Notes under the pieces: model-generated
Database searches by the model: none
Seen by the model: only the letters and a program-made list of their open reading frames with translations
Told to the model about the DNA's origin: nothing
Made by a program: the position numbers and the translations under genes
Shown here: one piece after another, positions 50,105 to 61,855 of the stretch
How positions within the stretch are numbered: the stretch's first letter is position 1
Layout of the letters: each line of letters opens with the position of its first letter
Source of the DNA: Hsuehochloa calcarea
Taxonomy: Eukaryota > Streptophyta > Magnoliopsida > Poales > Poaceae
NCBI GenBank assembly: GCA_036346395.1
Contig: CM070602.1
Coordinates: forward strand, 18,361,098 to 18,425,097
Reading direction: 5' to 3'
DNA length: 64,000 nt

Positions 50105-50410
50105 AAAGCAGATAGACTCACTGCTTGCTGTTGTGAAAATTGTGATTAGCTCTGCTAGCTCTGTATATGCGCAATTCCTATATCTCTCAGTTCTCATGAA
50201 GGAAAAAAAAATGCTCCACGTACTGACACATGTGCTCTTGTGGGTGGGGGCGCACTGTACTGGGACCGCAGAGAAGAGGACAGATTGTAAAATTGTGCAG
50301 TGCTGCACATTCGTGGGACCCACGACCTTTACGAGTAGGGATTGGCCAACTGCTCCACCGAGCCCCCTTCCCCCAAGCTAGGCAAACGCAAAGCCTCCGC
50401 TCTCCATATC

Positions 50411-50485
50411 ATAGGGCCTGTTTGGCGGTTTAAAGCTGGCTTTTGCTTCGAAAAAGCGGAAGCACCTCCAAACGGGCTAGTTGCT
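50411..50485. mobile_element. Possible tiny hAT-like MITE upstream of the 50583 gene
   Basis: TAGGGCCTGTTTGG at the left and CCAAACGGGCTAG at the right form short inverted repeats about 75 bp apart. GGGCCTGTTTGG is a common end of grass hAT-type MITEs. No duplication was verified. Confidence 0.35.
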
Positions 50486-50582
50486 ACCGCTCTGCCTCCA
50501 ACTCCATCTCCTATCTCAAGCTCAACAATAGCAGCAGCAGCGAGAACGCCGAGAAGTGAAGGAGGAGGAGAAGAAGAAGAGG

Positions 50583-52406
50583 ATGGAGATGCTGGAGGAC
50601 GACGTCTTCTTCGCCGAGCTCAGCAAGCGGATATCGCTCCTCATCACCGACGACGACGAGGCCGACTTCGGCCCCGCGCAGCCCCCCGCTGCCGTGCCCG
50701 TCGTTCCAGTGAGCCGCCGTTCCCTCCCCTTTTTTTCTTTCTCCCTTGCCCTCGCTGTCCATTCCTCTTCTGTATATGTCGTCATCAAACATGTGTGCAT
50801 GCATGTGAGCTCAGGTTAGCTTCTGTTACTCTGCTAGGTTCTTGCAGCTTCTTCTCAGTAGTTAGTTGGTACTTGCAGCACGAGCACATGGCTGCACTTG
50901 CACACAACCAAACCAAACAAAACCTAGAGCTTCTTCTTCCCCCCGATTAACAGTGGAAGAGCGCCGCCCCCCCCCACACCCCACACACACACACACAAAA
51001 TTAACAGTGGAAGAGCTTTATGTTTATGGTCTTCTTGTGAAGTGACCAATCAGTAGTAATTACAGCTTGATTGGCATCCTAACACCATGGGCGCAGGCTC
51101 CATGTGCTGTTAATTAGGAGTAAGCTACCTGGCTCTTGCACAGTTGCGTGTGCATATGCGCAGAATTAATTTTTGGGTGCATGTGTATCTTTCGTATACG
51201 TCAGCGAGAGCCTGTGCATTAAGAATAAACAAACACCTTTTGTAGGAAATCGACCATTTACCGGTAGTATTGCTATTTCCCAATATTAGAACTACTAAGT
51301 AACAAGTAATCTGCTCTAATCCAAATGCTTAGCTAGTCAGGGTCCCCGTGATGTGCACATGTGTTATGCAAAAACCACAACCATGTATCTTTCATTAGTC
51401 ATTCCTGAATTAGAAACTTGCAAGGTACGTCTTCCCACCACCCATGGCTGTAGACGGTACGTCTTCCCACCACCCATGGCTGTAGACGATCCGCGTCGCT
51501 ACAGATGTCTCTTGTCCTTCACAGGAACATGCGGTGCTAATTAAATAGCTAATTAGCTCCAAATCTCCAGTTAAGCTCCAATCACCCTGTCAATTATTTT
51601 ACCCTCGCCCATACGTACACGGTGCTTAGGATATATAGTCATCAGTCATCACTCTCCTTGCACGATCGCCAAGAATGAATTGTTTTCTCACCCTTGAAAC
51701 GCGCATCATGTTGCAACCTGCATGCGATCGGCCAAGTGATCGATGCTTGCTTGGACTTTGCGGTTAGCCTCAATCTATATTTGCTTGCACGACACCTCAT
51801 CATGCGACCCGTACTGTCTGTTTTGGTGCATGTATGCATGCTGTTAGATTTGCTTAATCCTTCTCTGCTTGCTCTGTGACAAGATCCGGTGATGAAATCT
51901 TTGCATGGACGCAAGTTGCCATCAGTTAGTACCTAGCTGTTCCTACAGCTATTGGCCACTGGAATTTAGTTTGTTTTTAAGAGAGATAAAGTTTGCCACA
52001 ATCGCGTCACATCGCACCATGTGCGCCCCTACATCGCAGCAACGCCTCGACACTAACAGTCAGCGATTTGGTTGGAATAACACAAAAACAACAGGCATTC
52101 TCGCTCGCCCATGCGCCGCAGGGCGCGTCGATGTTGGCTTCACCGGCCTACACGCCGTACCACCACGCCGCCAGCTACGGCAGCAGCAACAGCGGCGGCG
52201 GCAATGGCGGCGACGGTGCCAGGACGTGGCGGCAGCAGTGCGGCAGCAAGGGCACCGGGGTGTTCATCCCCCAGTCCTCGCCCGGCTCGGCGCACCCCAG
52301 GAAGAAGGGCAAGAACAAGGGTGGCTCCAACGCGGCCACGCACAAGGCGCGAGCACAGGTGGGGAGCACCATTGCAGCAGGCGCACCCGCTGAGAGGCGC
52401 GCCTAA
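50583..52406 (+). CDS. Conserved plant protein of unknown function (2 exons, 145 aa)
   Basis: Exon 1 is 50583-50708, ending at CCA|GTGAGC. Exon 2 is 52095-52406, after ACAACAG. Both join in phase 0 and give 145 residues. The N terminus (MEMLEDDVFFAELSKRIS, then LLITDDDEADFGPAQ) is acidic. The middle is Pro/Ala/His/Gly-rich. A C-terminal motif RQQCGSKGTGVFIPQSS precedes a Lys/Arg-rich segment (HPRKKGKNKGG) that could be a nuclear signal. I recall small plant proteins sharing the EDDVFFA and KGTGVFIP motifs, but not an assigned function. An upstream in-frame Met at 50556 would add MKEEEKKKR; 50583 is preferred because the conserved block begins there. The 1386-bp intron holds only simple repeats. 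The copia B remnant ends ~480 bp upstream, so its promoter may be altered. Confidence 0.75.
50967..50998. repeat. CA-rich simple repeat in the intron
   Basis: CCCCCC followed by CACACC and (AC)n within the intron of the 50583 gene. Confidence 0.8.
51424..51489. repeat. Perfect tandem duplication of ~32 bp in the intron
   Basis: GGTACGTCTTCCCACCACCC and the following ATGGCTGTAGAC occur twice in direct succession without mismatch. Confidence 0.9.
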
Positions 52407-53296
52407 CTGCGATCTTCTCATAAAATTTAAAAGAAAAAAAAGGCACAACTAACTCCAGATGCAGTGCTGGCTTTTTGTGTGTGGAACTAGATTAATTATC
52501 CTGCTTAATTATGTGCTATTATTATATCGGTAAATAACCATTGTTACTCCCCGTGTGAGCACTAGGGGAGGAAGGGGGGCACCACACCAATAAGCTATTT
52601 TTAGAGTACCTCCTCAATGGAATTGTATGTACAGTACTAAGCTGGTGTGCCTGAGGTGGTGGTGCTATGGTTTTCTTTTATTGGCTTAATTATTTAATAG
52701 AATTGTCTGTTTACAAGATGATTGAATTTTTCTTAAGTACAAATCATATTTTTTATTATTTGGATCAATGTCTAATCATACGACGCATCAATCTCTATGC
52801 AAATCCAATAGTTGGTCACAAAAATTGACTTAGATTTTAAAAGATTTTAGATGATTTATAAATAGTAAATCCGTTTATTTAACTATTTAATTATTTTACT
52901 AATTTTTCTCTCCTTTTTTAAAGATGAAATCGATTCATGTACTAGCATTAAAGAATGAAACGGGTAATGATTGATGGAGTGGAATCATGTACTAGCTTGT
53001 ACTGCTTGCGAGCGTTCCTTAATTTCTTTTCTCCGTTGGATTCACGCCGACGGCCGACGGATGTAATGGAATCATCAAGGTCTTGGAACATGTACGTAGA
53101 CCTGGATTGGATCCGTGCAGGTTCGGGATGGAACTGACGGACCCATGTATGGCTGCTGCACAGTGTGAGCCGGTGTGGTGTGGATTCGGGCGGGCGGGCG
53201 GGCGGAATTCGATCCGGTGCAAGGTCAACAGGGGCCGGGCAGGGTATGTTTAGGGTATTTTTAATAGTGTATTATTATCATTTTAAGTTATGTTAC
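52407..53296. other. 3' flank of the 50583 gene, no gene seen
   Basis: Contains the presumed 3' UTR, AT-rich sequence, and a GGGC run near 53187-53204. No coding sequence recognised. Confidence 0.5.
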
Positions 53297-54052
53297 TGAC
53301 GAGGATCTAATAATCCTCATTTTATCTATTATCTATAATTCTTATTATGGGTAAATATGATGTCATATAGTCTCCAGAAGTACCCCTTATTTTTATAAGG
53401 GAGAGGCCCACCAAGTGATTGTAAGATTTTCTACAATCACCCCCCATAGTCGTAAGTCTTACTACGACTACTTCCTAGTCGTAAGTCTTTCTACGACCAT
53501 TTCATGGTCGTAAGTCTTTCTACGATCACTACATAGTCGTAAGACATTTTACGATTACTACCTGGTCGTAAGTTCTCCTACGAGCAGGTAGACCACGACC
53601 ACCTTATAATCAAACCTACAGGCAAGTGGGTCCAATTGATTAAAAATCGAGCGGTCGCACGCACTACTATCCCGCGTAGTAATAGTGCTTAAATACTCCA
53701 TTATCTTTGAATGATAATTGCGGACGGCGTGGAGAAGCCAATGCGCCGTAATTATCGCCATCATCGCCCATTACTGGCTCAATTAAGGCGCCTCTTCCGC
53801 AGGGCAAAACGGCTACTCCTTCACGACTATATAAGGGCATCAAGGGCGAGTAGAGGGGACGAGTTCTATTCTCGGTAATAGTCTTAACTTCTTACTCGAT
53901 CATTAAGAATACCACACCACAGATTAGGGTTATTATTCTCTCGGAGAAGGCTGAACTGTCTAAACATCCGTGTCAACTACTCTGCGTGATTTCATCTCTA
54001 GGAGACCCCGAATCAAATAATCTTTACGTAAGATCGGTTCTAATACACCGCG
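53297..54052 (+). repeat. 5' LTR of the Tat element
   Basis: About 750 bp, with a hairpin array (53415-53590) and a TATA box (TATATAAGG at 53828). Its 3' end is set either at AATACA (54046) or about 6 bp later. The target duplication of the solo copy at 25958 supports the later border. Confidence 0.7.
53415..53590. repeat. Six tandem hairpins in the Tat LTR
   Basis: Units at ~30-bp spacing, each an inverted repeat of about 8 bp with an 8-base loop, for example GTCGTAAGTCTTTCTACGAC. The first unit (GTGATTGTA...TACAATCAC, 53415-53440) has a perfect 9-bp stem. Later units show paired variation such as TAGTCGTA/TACGACTA. Confidence 0.88.
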
Positions 54053-54123
54053 GTTGGCGCCGTCCGTGGGGATCTTCCTAATCTCTTGTCAACATACTCT
54101 CTTTTTCCAATCTCATGCAATCA

Positions 54124-57100
54124 TGGCGGGAGAATGGAGCGAGGAGAACTGGTTTGACTTGGCGGTCTGTGACGTCGACATGGATGCGGTTTCGACTACG
54201 AGCCGAGTGATGCATCCGTGATGGTGATGTTGCCTCGGAGATTATTCTCCAGAAACCATCCCATTAATGGAGTTGAGGAGGATCCTTATCCCCACAACAA
54301 TCGTCCAACAGAGGAGCCAATTCCCTCAAAGGACAAGGGTCAATCAGACGAACCGCTCCCGGGAGGACTCACAACACGACGAGAGTTTTTCTTCAAGTGT
54401 TCAAGTCCCCTTAAGGCGGTCCGACTTGGTAAGTCAAGTTCTGGGAGCCACCATTCCAGGACTCCACCAGCATCTAGTGATCCTCTCTCTCAAGGTAACT
54501 CCAGAGGGTGGGATCAAGCATGCTTTTCCCAAATTCGGCCGTCTCCCGCGGATCTCATTTGCGAACGAGGCGATTATAACCGGAGTTCCCCTACGGAGGA
54601 TTACTCCAAGTCGCCAGATGGTGTCTCTCGAGCACTCCTCAAGCGGGAGGCCTCGGCGCAAGTGAGAATCATCAACGGGAGGTCTTCGTCCTTCCCCCAA
54701 ATCAGGGTCAGCCTCATGGAGGCCAAGATAAGAACACTCCCCGAAGATCACACACTGCGCCCTCGTGGTAATGGCAAGGGCACCACCGTTGGCGAGAGAA
54801 CCAACACTCGATGAGCGAGAAATCCTCGACATTCTCGCACTCCACTAAGAAGGCCTCAAAGACGATGAGGAGGATTTTGATGTCGTCGAAGAAAGAAAAT
54901 TGCGATCGAGAAGAACACGCTGGCGCATTCAACATCGATCGGAGGAGGTACAAGAACTCCGGGACATCAGCGACTTGCTCGAGAATCGACCAAGAGCTTG
55001 CTCGAGCGCGAGGTACGATCTCTTTCTTTGAAGAGATTACGCAAAGACTTGACTGTGATGACAAGGCTGGAGGTACCTCGCCGACAACATTCGGTGAAGT
55101 CGCGACAATCGACTTCCTCGGCTACCGATCAATCGAATATTTCTCTACATAGGAATCGACACGGCCATAAGTCGAATCGATCCCTATTCGAGAAATACAT
55201 TTCGATCGGTGAAGATCAAGAAGCCCCTCGGAGGTGATCATTCACCGCCGACAAAGAAATTCTAGCGGGTGGAGTACGAGGAGTATTCCCTCGTGAACCG
55301 AGACCTACTACGAGCATCGGCTGTTACACGGTATCGTCGTATCGATCACTGGTGACATTAACCCTTCTTTCCTACAAAGAAGGCGTCAAGAAGTGATTCT
55401 GGATCTAGGGCATTTTCGCGACCTTGGCGATTCGTGCCACCTCATTTTCGGCCGATGAACATGGAGAAATTTGATGGATCTCAAAATCCCATCGAATTTC
55501 TTGAGATCTATCTAACAATTGTCCGGCGGCGGGAGGAGGAGAGCATGTAATGGCGAATTACCTTCCGATCGTGCTCGAAGGATCCGCTCGATCGTGGTTA
55601 TTAAACCAACCACTCGAGTCGATCTACTCTTAACAACACCTCTGCGATCTTCTGGTAATTTCTAAGGCACATACAACCGCCTTGGAAAGAAGGCGACTTG
55701 CCGGATAAAGCAGAACAACAACGAGACTTTGCGTCAATTCATCAAGCGCTTTAGTCGGGTTCGTAACTCAATTCGGAAATTTACGATTCCTCGTGATCGG
55801 GGCTTTTAAGCAAGGAGTCCGTAGTAGAAGGATAACGGAGGACATTGCTTTGAATCCTCCCAACATCATTCTTAGAACTCTTGAGATGGCCGATCGATAT
55901 GCAATCGCTTACGAGGCGTCGAGTGGAACAACACTATCGATCGAGAAACATATACTCCTCGAGAGCCGTGAAGTTGGTAAGGATAAAAAAGCAAAAAGTC
56001 CAAGAAGAAAATAAAAGTCAAAAACCACAAACCAAGTGGTTCCAAGGAGGTTCAGTAGTGAAAGATGGAGAGCCCCAAACCACCAAGTCGTACTCGATCA
56101 AGGCAAAGGTAAGCGCCACGATCGTAGGAGCGACAAACCAAGGTGGTGTCCTTTTCATAAAAGGAAGGACATGACCTCCATAGCTAGAAGTTTTCCAAAG
56201 AAAGCTCGAGGACTACTACAACGGCAAGCACCACTCCCTACTCTCGGCGGTAGGACATACGAGTGGCCAAAAGTCGTCGGATGATGAGGAGATGCCGTTC
56301 AAGATCCGCAACATACCGTTGAGCACATCTACGGAGGATCATCGGCATACGACTCCAAGCGACAACTTAAAGGCTGCCGGACGAGAGGTAAATTCCATAC
56401 ATACTCCTCTCGTCAATAAATTCTTGAAGTGGTCGGAAGTTACCATCTCTTTTGAGAAGGATGACCGCCCAATCACTACGAGTCGATCAGTCGATATCCG
56501 ATTGTGGTCGAACCCACCATCAACAAGCTGTCGGGTCAATCAGTGTTGGTTGATGGTGGCGCTTCTTTGAACATATTATTTACTAATGCCACGGACGAGA
56601 TGCAAGTACCGGGACAAAGGTAAGGCGATGACGATACTCCTTTCATGGAATCGTCTTCGGGGTCTTGACCAAACCTATTGGCCAAGTTTCTCTTCCTTTA
56701 ACATTTGGCTCACCAAGTAATTTCGTGACGAGAAAGTCTCCTTTGATGTGGTCGATTTCGTCGGCATATAACGCCATACTCGGACGACCAACTTTGGCAA
56801 AATTCTTAATGGCTACTCATTACGGGTATCAATGTCTTAAGATGCGAGTCCCAAAGGAGTGATCACCATTCGGTGTGACAAAAGATGGCGTATAGTGCGA
56901 TCGTCGATCCTCGAGATGGTTGGTCAAATACCAACTCGAGATGAAAGTCGACCGACTAGCAAGTCGAAGCCTAAAAGCTACACCAAAGCCGAGCGACCAA
57001 GTCAAAGAGGTTCCTCCGGGCGCGAAGAGCCCTCGAAGATCTGTTCGATCGGGAGACTTCCACCCCAAATAGGAAGACGCCCTCATTACCTTCATCCGAG

Positions 57101-60100
57101 CTAACGCAGATGTCTTTGCGTGGCAAACATCCGACATGCCCGAGTCCCGTGGAGGTGATCGAGCACGAGGCTAGCTTTACGGCCGATAAAGTACTGTAAA
57201 ACAAAAATTACGGAGATTTGCCCCGATCGACGAGATGCTATTAAATCGAGTTGGATAAGCTACTTAAAGCGGGCTTTATAAGAGAAGTCAACCACCCGAG
57301 TGGTTGGCTAACCTGTAATGGTCAAAAAGTCAAGCGGCAAATGGCGTATGTGCGTGGACTTTCTTGATCTTAATAAAGCTTGTCCAAAGGATGATTTCCC
57401 TTTACCTCGTGTCGATCACCGTTGGTTGATTCTCTGCGAGGTTGTGAGATATTAAGTTTTTAGATGCATATTACGGATACCACGGATCAATATGTGTTTA
57501 AGCGATGAAGAAAAGACCGCATTCATTACTCCATTTGGTACCTTTTGCTATGTCAAAATGCCATTTGGTCTAAAGAATGCCGGTGCTTCTTTCAACGCCT
57601 AATGCAATCGACTTTTTCATCTCAATTAGGCCGAATTTGGAAGCCTATGTTGATGATCTAGTCGTAAAAGCATTAAGAGACTTAATCATATCAGCGACCT
57701 ACAAGAAACATTCGACAACCTCGAAAAGCACCGCTTAAAACTCAATCGAGAAGTGTGTGTTTGGAATTTCTTGAGAAAATTACTTGGATTCCTAGTATCC
57801 GAGCGAGGAATCGAAGCAAATCTGAAAAATAAAGGCCATCCTCGGATCGTCCTCCAAACACAAAAAGGAAGTCGAGAAACTCACTTTGGGTGCATGGCGG
57901 CTTTAAGTCGTTTCATCGCACGACTAGGAGAAAAGGACTACCTTTCTTTAAACTTCTCGGGAGACATGAAGGTATTGAGTGGTCGAGCGAGGCAAGCACG
58001 CGCCTTTGAGGATGTCAAGAGGTATCTTTCGAGTGCTCTGCTCGGTTTCTCCAAAGCGGAAGAGGCGCTCTTAATTTACCTAGTTGCCACGCCACGAGCG
58101 GCAAGTGCGATACTAGTCGTAGAGCGTGAAAACGTACAACGACCGGTTTACTTACGTTAGCGAAGTTTTACACGGCCTAAGGGCGTTACCCTCGGGTCCA
58201 AAAACTTCTATATGCCCTCCTCATGTCTTGAGGAAATTGCGGCATTATTTTGGCGCACAAAATAGTCGTCTGTCTCGAGTTTCCTTTGGGAGCAATCCTC
58301 CATAATAAGGAAGCAATGGGGCGCATGGCAAAATGGTCGATCGAACTTGGGAGTTCGACCTCCATTTCATGTCGACGGCCATAAAATCCCGGATCTTGGC
58401 GGACTTTGTCGCCGATGGACAAATCTGAACTGCTCAGGGATCCCGATCGATTCCCACGACCGGTGGATGATGTACTTTGACGGGTCACTTACTTTAAGTG
58501 GCTCGGGTCAGGGTGGTCTGGTATCTCCTACCGAGAAACCTTAAAGTATGACATACAATTAAACTTTCGGCCACTAATAATGTGGCGAGTACGAAGGTTT
58601 GCTAGGTGGCATACGAGCTGCGAAAGCACTCTCAATTAAATCGACTACTCGTGAGAGGAGACTCTCAACTAGTCGTGAATCAAGTCGGGAAAAGTACGAT
58701 TGCTCTAGCTCGACAATGTCTAAATACTTATCGGAAGTTCGCAAGCTAGAAAAGCATTTTTAGGTTTGAGGTACAATTCATCCTCGAAGGATAATTTCCT
58801 CATGAGACCAACTTGCTCGGATGGCTTCTTCCCGATCTACGCACCAAAAGGAGTTTTCTTGGAGCAACTCCAAAAGCCGTCTCGGTCGAAGAACCGAGAC
58901 ACCTCCTATTGAGATGCCCTCATTAGACTACGAGGATACGGATGACTCCCATCTACGAGTATCTTCGCAAGGGTTCCGTGCCAAGATGATCTTGAGGCGG
59001 ATCGTTTATCCCGAAAAGCCAAAATGTATACTTTGGTGAAGAGTCCTCTACAAGCGAGGAACCCAAGGGATACTCATGCGATGCATTCCGCAAAGCGAAG
59101 GAATAACACTCCTTCACGATATACACAAGGCATCTGTGGGACACATGCTTCCTCTGAACATTGGTTGGTAAAGCCTTTCGACAAGGTTTTTACTTGGCCT
59201 CTGACCAGTATGATGCTAAGGAGGTGGTTAAAAAGTGTGTCAATGCCAATTTCATGGTAGACAAATACACCAACCGGCTCAAGCATTACGGACAATACCT
59301 CTTTCTTGGCCTTTTGCGACACAGGGTCTCGATATCCTAGGACCATTTTCCAAAGCTCCAAGAGGTTTCGAATTCCTTTTTGTGGCTATTGACACGTTCA
59401 CAAAATGGATTGAAGCTGAACCTATAACTGGGATAACATCGGAAGCAGCAAAAAGGTTCATGATGAGATGCGTAATTAGCCGATTTGGAGTTCCAAGTCG
59501 GATAATTCTGAACAATGGTAAACAATTACGCAAGTGCAAAATTTGAGAATTTTGCGGCGAGTTAGGTACCAAATTATGCTATGCTTCATTGCACATCCCC
59601 AAAGCAGCGGGCGGTCGAGCGTGCAAGCGGCCAAATAATGCGAGAATTAAAACCCGAGTCTTGACCCGACTTGTTAGCGCTCGGGGCTTGGGTACAAGAA
59701 TTACCCTCCGTGTTATGGGCGGTTAAATGCGACCACCGATCGAGCAACGGGAGAAACACCATTTTTCTCGTGTTTGGAGCGAAGCAATGCTTCCTCGGAG
59801 CTAAAATTACAGTCGACATGAGTTGAAACTTTCAACAACTCGGATCGGGAACAACTTCGCGAGCGACATTAACCTACTCGAAGAAAGGAGAAACTTAGCC
59901 TTAATCCGTTCGGCGGTCTACCAACAAGCCTGCGCGAGATACTATGATCGTAAGGTCCAACCTCGCGACCTTGCGGTGGGTGACTTGGTATTGAGGCTCG
60001 CCAATCCAAGTCTAATCGAATAAACTTTCCCCAAATGGGAAGGTCCTTACGATGGTCGAAGTAACCCGGCGAGTCGATGCGACTAGCGATGGAAGATGGG

Positions 60101-60150
60101 CGAGTTTTCTCAAACTCTTGGAACATCGACCGATTCATAAATTCTATGTG
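54124..60150 (+). pseudogene. Tat gag-pol with many frameshifts
   Basis: A start fits at 54124 (MAGEWSEENWFDLAV). Gag core spans about 55440-56000 (MEKFDGSQNPIEFLEIYL, FIKRFSRVRNSI). Then come a basic linker with WCPFHKRKD (56138), protease with VDGGASLNILF (about 56550), and reverse transcriptase 57230-57800 (CYVKMPFGLKN region, YVDDLVVKA at 57646). RNase H has YFDGSLTLSGSG at 58470. Integrase runs about 59280-60020 (GLDILGPFSKAPRGFEFLFV, AIDTFTKWIEAEPI). The frame changes constantly by single bases, so nothing is translatable as read. Losses are often in CNG contexts. Confidence 0.82.
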
Positions 60151-60289
60151 TGACCAATATCTCGAGCAATAAAAGTCGAGTTCTTTCTACTTCTCTTGCC
60201 TTATTTTTGAGTAGTGCTTTTTAATCTTTCGACTATGATATAAAAACACCCGCTTTCTTTACATTTGGTCGAAAAACAAGTAACATCAT

Positions 60290-60820
60290 CTAGTCGAAAC
60301 TTCTCCTACCGCATGTGGTTCTGCCCACTAGAAGGAATTTCCTAGCATCGACTCGTTACTCATTTTTCAGCCAATACAAAGAGCTCGGGTTCTATCAAGT
60401 CGAAATGTTCTCGAGCCAACTCTCTCAATCTTAGTTTATTTTTTCGATGATTTCCAAAAATATTCTAAGTAGAGTGCACTTGATACATTTATTCGACCAC
60501 CTTTGATGTACTCGTTTCGTTTTAAGCTGGTGAAGGAAGAGACACACCTAGTCGAAGTTTTCCTCTCTGCATGTGGTCCCCCCACTAGAAGGAACTTCCT
60601 AGCGTTGCTCAGTCTCCTACTTTTTGCTCTTTGGAAAAGACTAATAGAGTCCATCAGAAAAGGGCGAACGAATTATTAAAGTCCTCTAGACGTTTGCTTA
60701 ACTCAAGTTGCTATTCTTGGTTTGATTAAACTAGTCGGAGATAGTAACATCACCTAGTCGAAGTCTTTCCTCTCTGCATGTGGTCTTGCCCACTAGAAGG
60801 AACTTCCTAGTGTCGAGTCG
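60290..60820. repeat. Three dispersed ~68-bp repeats after Tat pol
   Basis: Copies at 60290-60357, 60548-60615 and 60753-60820 each read CTAGTCGAA, CTCTCTGCATGTGGT, CCCACTAGAAGGAACTTCCT (copy 1 diverged). CTAGAAGGAACTTCCTAG is itself nearly palindromic. Spacing is about 258 and 205 bp. Confidence 0.8.
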
Positions 60821-61855
60821 TTTCTACTTTTTTCCGACCAAGTGCTTGACAACCATAACAAAAAACTATAAGTTAAACAAACCTCTCTTTGTTTTCAGAA
60901 ACCCCATTTCAATCACTATTTACTTAGATTGTCTAAACAATCTAAGCAAATAGTCGGGGGCTAGGATAAAGTTATTAATTTGACTTCAATTCTTAGTCTT
61001 TCATTCGTTTATTATCTTTTGAGTTACTAACTTCTCGACAAGATAATTTTGAAATAAGATGGATCATATATCACTCATCAGCGGATATTATGCGCCTTAC
61101 AAGGTAGTTACAAGATTACTCGAAGGGCGAGAGCCTAGTCGCATTTCCTCGCCACCTTTTGCCAACCAATTGCATTTCCTCAATCGGATGATTTGCCTCG
61201 ATTGAACAATCGAACTCGGCTTCAATTGGTTGCACATTAAGGCGGGATCTTGAGCTTTAAGTTTCGCCAAAGCGTAACTTACTCCGACCGATTGCCTCCC
61301 TTATTGATTGACAGATTAGCCTTGAGTGGTCACCATTTCTTGTAATTTTCCGACTTGTTCCCCAATGGTACTTGTGTGAGCGGCTATGATATCTTCTCGA
61401 GGAGTTTTCCCTCGTAATGCACTCACTAAGCACATTGTTCAGAGAGTGATGTTGCCTTGAAGACTAGTCTTCATCGACTCCATCTCTGTTGGGTACAAGT
61501 CGAAGCCTCACGAAGTTTCTTGTTTTCGACCACTTGTTACGAAAAGAATAAAATCGGTCAAGCGAAAATAAACTTACGGAGGAAGATAACACAAAGATAA
61601 TTATAGGTAAAAGCATTTTTACCTACTAATTGAGAATCCAGCTTAACCTCTTCTCGATGGGAAGCAATACTTTGTGCTTTTTCTCCCATGCTCGATGTCC
61701 TCTGCATTCATCTTAGCGATGCGGATGGACTCATTGTAGATCAAGGTTTTCTCTTGGATTTGACCTCGAGGCTTCTCAATTGGACACCAATTTCGAACAA
61801 AAATTGGCATTAGAAAGGAAAATACTCAAAAGGATAACAGTAAAGAATTACTTAC

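Noticed and set aside
53415..53590. CRISPR-like array
   Set aside because: Plant nuclear LTR; units are diverged inverted repeats without uniform spacers or cas genes.
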